A stretch of DNA of 32,197 nucleotides, from positions 1-32,197 of the forward strand of contig JACNJH010000102.1 in assembly GCA_014382665.1 (NCBI GenBank). Direction: 5' to 3'. Positions 31,804-32,197 of the stretch are shown here, one piece after another (the first letter of the stretch is position 1; each line of letters opens with the position of its first letter). Made by a program: the position numbers and the translations under genes. The notes under the pieces were generated by a model. The model saw only the letters and a list, made by a program, of their open reading frames with translations, searched no databases and had not been told where the DNA came from. The stretch is from Candidatus Desulfatibia profunda. Lineage in GTDB: Bacteria; Desulfobacterota; Desulfobacteria; Desulfobacterales; UBA11574.

Positions 31804-31923
31804 ATCAAATTAGATCCAAACCCCTTTCCTGCGCCTTTACGCCCCTGGCTTCATTAAATACTCCTAAACTTGACTTAAATCAACGCAAGATAAATGAAAA
31901 GCCACCATTCAAGCGATTAGGTC

Positions 31924-31944
31924 AGTCAGACATATCACAGGTTT
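31924..31944 (+). repeat. dispersed direct repeat, copy C
   Basis: GTCAGACATATCACAGGTTTT is identical to copy B, and the similarity runs on through GGATGATATT, TCACCT and TGGATGCTATC to about 31983. A second ATCACAGGT follows at 31980-31988. It lies about 120 bp upstream of the broken alpha/alpha-toroid gene and about 55 bp before the IS21 end repeats. Confidence 0.75.
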
Positions 31945-32037
31945 TTGAGGTGGATGATATTCTCACCTGAATGGATGCTATCACAGGTCCTAAAAATAGC
32001 CCTCGAACGGGTTTATAGCTAACCAAATTTAACGTTC

Positions 32038-32197
32038 TGATGGACGACAATTATATTTAAGGTTCAGCGACAATTAAAATTGCGGTCCGACGACAATTAG
32101 AATTGAGGTTTCCGAACGAACAATAGATGATCCTGTGTTCTGAAAAAAATGACAAAGGAGGACACAGGGTGGTCACAGATCAACAAGTGAGGAGACT
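32038..32197 (+). mobile_element. left end of an IS21-family insertion sequence
   Basis: Three copies of CGACAATTA-headed repeats start at 32045, 32068 and 32091, an exact 23-bp period, with AATTG-type tails. Multiple terminal repeats of this kind are characteristic of IS21-family ends, where they bind the transposase. The outer tip is near TGATGG at 32038 but the exact boundary cannot be fixed without the other end. The element continues out of the window. Confidence 0.8.
32169..32197 (+). CDS. istA: IS21-family transposase IstA, N-terminus only
   Basis: From GTG 32169 the frame reads VVTDQQVRR, matching the MVTDQQVRRL start of many IS21-family IstA transposases. AAAGGAGG lies 7 bp upstream of the GTG. 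Only nine codons are inside the window. The position just inside the terminal repeats is as expected. Confidence 0.8.

Noticed and set aside
24038-31983. The 21-bp repeats as a degenerate CRISPR array
   Set aside because: The copies are kilobases apart, not regularly spaced, and the sequence between them is genes.

Overview
The window looks like chromosome (or a long metagenome contig) of a Desulfobacterota / 'deltaproteobacterial' anaerobe. Pointers are a tungsten-type aldehyde:ferredoxin oxidoreductase with its MoaD-like partner, a yggT-divIVA-pilT-pilT block with an MJ0042 zinc-finger protein, a TatT-type TRAP transporter, several PflA/AmrS-like radical SAM enzymes, and accessory islands full of small defence-like modules. 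The assignment is inference from gene content only.

Left arm (1-5.0 kb): a run of minus-strand integron gene cassettes. Four attC-like sites (228-288, 1286-1359, 3059-3124, 4027-4088) each sit just past the 3' end of a minus-strand gene: DUF6602-like, two-TM coiled-coil protein, GIY-YIG/T5orf172-like protein, and DUF2726-like protein, followed by a possible 51-aa ORF. No integrase gene is visible, so within the window it is a cluster of attC sites lacking an integrase (CALIN). From 5.0 to 5.6 kb lies AT-rich sequence with an inverted repeat and a 19-bp tandem repeat.

5.6-19.8 kb: a VapBC-like toxin-antitoxin pair; the operon proC - AOR - moaD-like - ccdA (minus strand); the plus-strand run yggT - divIVA - pilT - pilT/pilU paralogue - MJ0042/pseudo-receiver - 49-aa ORF - MBL-fold hydrolase; a DUF6516/HTH pair whose promoter is covered by a perfect palindrome; lexA with a deleted DUF72 remnant; and a translationally coupled CheY - CheC - PAS-GGDEF signalling operon.

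19.8-23.7 kb: a TRAP transporter operon with DctM, DctQ, DctP and an outlying TatT-like lipoprotein.

23.7-32.2 kb: an accessory region. It holds a C-terminal cas1 fragment, an AbiEi/AbiEii type IV toxin-antitoxin module, a C-terminal WYL-regulator fragment, a secreted archaemetzincin, three radical SAM enzymes (one fused to an N-terminal [2Fe-2S] ferredoxin domain), an alpha/alpha-toroid-like gene broken by one in-frame TGA, and the left end of an IS21-family element. A 21-bp sequence recurs in direct orientation at 24038, 26248 and 31924, each time at the broken or upstream side of a minus-strand gene or fragment. The strongest leads are the cassette array, the direct-repeat-bounded AbiE/cas1/WYL region, the ferredoxin-radical SAM fusion, and the operator-over-start-codon control of the DUF6516 module.
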